Below are positions 13,549-13,711 of a stretch of DNA of 13,711 nt, one piece after another; within the stretch, counting starts at the first letter, position 1, and each line of letters starts with the position of its first letter. The stretch is from the NCBI GenBank assembly GCA_002439285.1, contig DJTQ01000015.1, positions 1-13,711 on the forward strand. Reading direction: 5' to 3'. Position numbers and translations under genes: made by a program. The DNA comes from Paenibacillaceae bacterium UBA6304 (GTDB lineage Bacteria > Bacillota > Bacilli > Paenibacillales > Paenibacillaceae). The notes beneath the pieces are model-generated. The model saw only the letters and a program-made list of their open reading frames with translations, made no database searches and was not told the DNA's origin.

Positions 13549-13711
13549 GTGGAATTAAGACAATTGCAATATTTTTTAAAAGTGGCTAGGAAGGAACATG
13601 TCACCCAGGCGGCAGAAGAGCTGCATGTAGCGCAATCCGCCGTTAGTCGTCAAATTCATCAACTGGAACAAGAGCTTGGCGTTAATTTGTTCATGCAAAA
13701 AGGAAGGAATC
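13549..13711 (+). CDS. LysR family transcriptional regulator, GltC-like (partial, 3' cut)
   Basis: Only the first 54 residues are inside the window. They are a clear LysR-type N-terminus: MELRQLQYFLKVARKEHVTQ followed by AAEELHVAQSAVSRQIHQLE, with the helix-turn-helix at about residues 18-37 and the linker helix beginning QELGVNLF. The opening MELRQLxYF and the sequence HVAQSAVSRQI closely match Bacillus GltC, which activates glutamate synthase, and also CcpC, so the regulated pathway cannot be fixed. The start is GTG, chosen by agreement with those proteins; GGAG lies 11 bases upstream. An in-frame ATG at 13525 would add eight residues without homology support. LysR proteins usually control a neighbouring gene, either beyond the window or possibly the rhomboid gene. 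Confidence 0.9.
   Translation, partial: MELRQLQYFLKVARKEHVTQAAEELHVAQSAVSRQIHQLEQELGVNLFMQKGRN

Overview
The window reads as an ordinary chromosomal stretch of a low-to-mid G+C, endospore-forming Bacillota, most likely Paenibacillus or a close relative. The grounds are strong AGGAGG-type ribosome binding sites, many TTG starts, a YtpB-type C35 terpene synthase, a YjcZ-type sporulation micropeptide, a YitT-family membrane protein, a Firmicutes-style 6S RNA, and rho-independent terminators closing most transcription units. No phage, insertion sequence, CRISPR array or tRNA was seen.

Layout. Positions 1-65 hold a degenerate 16-17 bp tandem repeat. An MFS permease (68-1330, minus) is divergent from a small coiled-coil protein of unknown function (1493-1819, plus). 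Next come a ytpB-like tetraprenyl-beta-curcumene synthase and pfkA (1912-3984, plus), 21 bp apart and probably co-transcribed. A hairpin separates pfkA from a convergent NorM-type MATE exporter (4114-5493, minus). Behind it, also on the minus strand, lie a secreted DUF4015 putative glycoside hydrolase (5580-6764), an unrecognised 66-residue protein (7002-7202) and a YitT-family protein (7374-8195). The yitT-like gene diverges from a CshA-type DEAD-box RNA helicase (8461-10056, plus) with a long 5' leader.

After a strong terminator come a 34-residue YjcZ-like micropeptide (10126-10230, minus), a DUF624/YesL-like membrane protein (10413-11216, plus), a 6S RNA gene (about 11291-11482, plus) with a near-perfect sigma-A promoter, a DUF1499-like cytosolic protein (11674-12066, plus), convergent thiol peroxidase Tpx (12160-12681, minus), a rhomboid protease (12791-13405, plus) and the start of a GltC-like LysR regulator cut by the window end.

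The genes do not form one pathway. The best-supported links are the terpene synthase-pfkA pair, the helicase/yitT divergent region carrying an 8-bp dyad around the helicase -10 element, and the housekeeping RNA and stress genes (6S RNA, helicase, Tpx). I see no convincing wholly new system. The items most worth checking are the 6S RNA with two alternative folds, the promoter dyad at 8246-8277, the paired dyads before the 66-residue gene, the terpene-glycolysis gene pairing, and the competing hairpins between the rhomboid and LysR genes.
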